From: Gaiella sp.
GTDB taxonomy: Bacteria > Actinomycetota > Thermoleophilia > Gaiellales > Gaiellaceae
Reading direction: 5' to 3'
Assembly: GCA_027493885.1 (NCBI GenBank)
Contig: JAOSJZ010000001.1
Span: 1,240,001-1,304,000 of the forward strand
DNA: 64,000 bases
How positions within the stretch are numbered: the first letter of the stretch is position 1; every line of letters starts with the position of its first letter. Below, one piece after another: positions 63,829 through 64,000 of the stretch. The notes beneath the pieces were generated by a model. The model was not told the origin of the DNA and ran no database searches. It was given only the letters and a program-made list of their open reading frames with translations. Position numbers and translations under genes: made by a program.

Positions 63829-64000
63829 GTGACCGTCGTGAACATGCACGAGGCGAAGACGCACCTGTCGAAGCTCGTCGAGCGAGCCGCGCAGGGCGAG
63901 GAGGTCGTGATCGCGAAGGCGGGCCGGCCGGTCGCGCGGCTCGTTCCGTACGTCGAGAGCGACGAGCCGCGCAAGCTCGGAGCCTGGAAGGGTCGTATCT
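63829..64000 (+). CDS. Phd/YefM-type antitoxin (partial, runs off the window)
   Basis: The first 57 residues are present: TVVNMHEAKTHLSKLVERAAQG, then EEVVIAKAGRPVARLVPY, the Phd/YefM DNA-binding N-domain, followed by the start of a toxin-binding tail (KLGAWKGRI, the pattern seen with VapC/PIN partners). GTG 63829 is used; ATG 63844 is possible. A toxin gene is expected immediately beyond the window end. Confidence 0.88.
   Translation, partial: MTVVNMHEAKTHLSKLVERAAQGEEVVIAKAGRPVARLVPYVESDEPRKLGAWKGRI

Overview
The window is very GC-rich, gene-dense, mostly bacterial core-genome DNA. Gene content suggests a soil-type Actinobacterium, possibly class Thermoleophilia (Gaiellales or Solirubrobacterales). 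The clues are CarD, a SigH-type sigma factor, ClpC with a UVR linker, radA, a VanW/YoaR protein, SARP and PadR regulators, class III cyclase domains, a lysS-greA-dusB block and heavy GTG start use. The taxonomic placement is inference; no rRNA or ribosomal protein gene is present.

Layout: 1-108 is the tail of a pgsA-like gene. 57-3816 (minus) is a molybdate module: a MerR/TOBE regulator, a Tat-exported ferritin-like protein, modA, modB, a frameshifted modC and a small protein. 3.9-8.1 kb holds a GNAT enzyme, an acyl-CoA carboxylase carboxyltransferase, a Cys/Met-type PLP enzyme and msrA. 8.5-13.9 kb (minus) is gabT-potADBC, a polyamine-uptake/GABA-transaminase operon. 14.2-18.2 kb (plus) is a signalling operon: a stand-alone receiver, an overlapping membrane PAS-PAS histidine kinase, and a protein that fuses a class III nucleotidyl cyclase to a NarL-type response regulator. 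18.3-23.4 kb is an accessory patch with methyltransferases, a PAP2-like protein, an MMPL transporter remnant, tRNA-Thr(UGU), a core-deleted PD-(D/E)XK nuclease, a nitroreductase and a PadR switch with two palindromic operators.

From 59.7 kb down to 23.4 kb on the minus strand the order is folP, folK, coaX, greA, lysS, clpC, radA, carD, ispD, ispF, gltX, cysS, rlmB, a YacP-like NYN protein and sigH, with dusB beside greA on the opposite strand. This is close to the folP-to-sigH region of Bacillus subtilis. Insertions interrupt it: a subtilase, VapBC, a diguanylate cyclase, a VanW protein, a CDF pump, a PLP lyase, SnoaL/MarR genes and an ABC exporter. 59.7-63.8 kb (plus) is a DUF4129/MoxR/DUF58 operon followed by a Phd/YefM antitoxin.

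Two cross-cutting observations matter. First, at least nine otherwise normal genes are broken by single-base indels, mostly in short G or C runs. In eight of them the gene length becomes a multiple of three if just one base is restored or removed, which argues for sequence errors rather than decay. Second, there are interspersed structured repeats: a two-hairpin element of about 90 nt present twice, a 233-bp element with imperfect terminal inverted repeats, and several long perfect hairpins.
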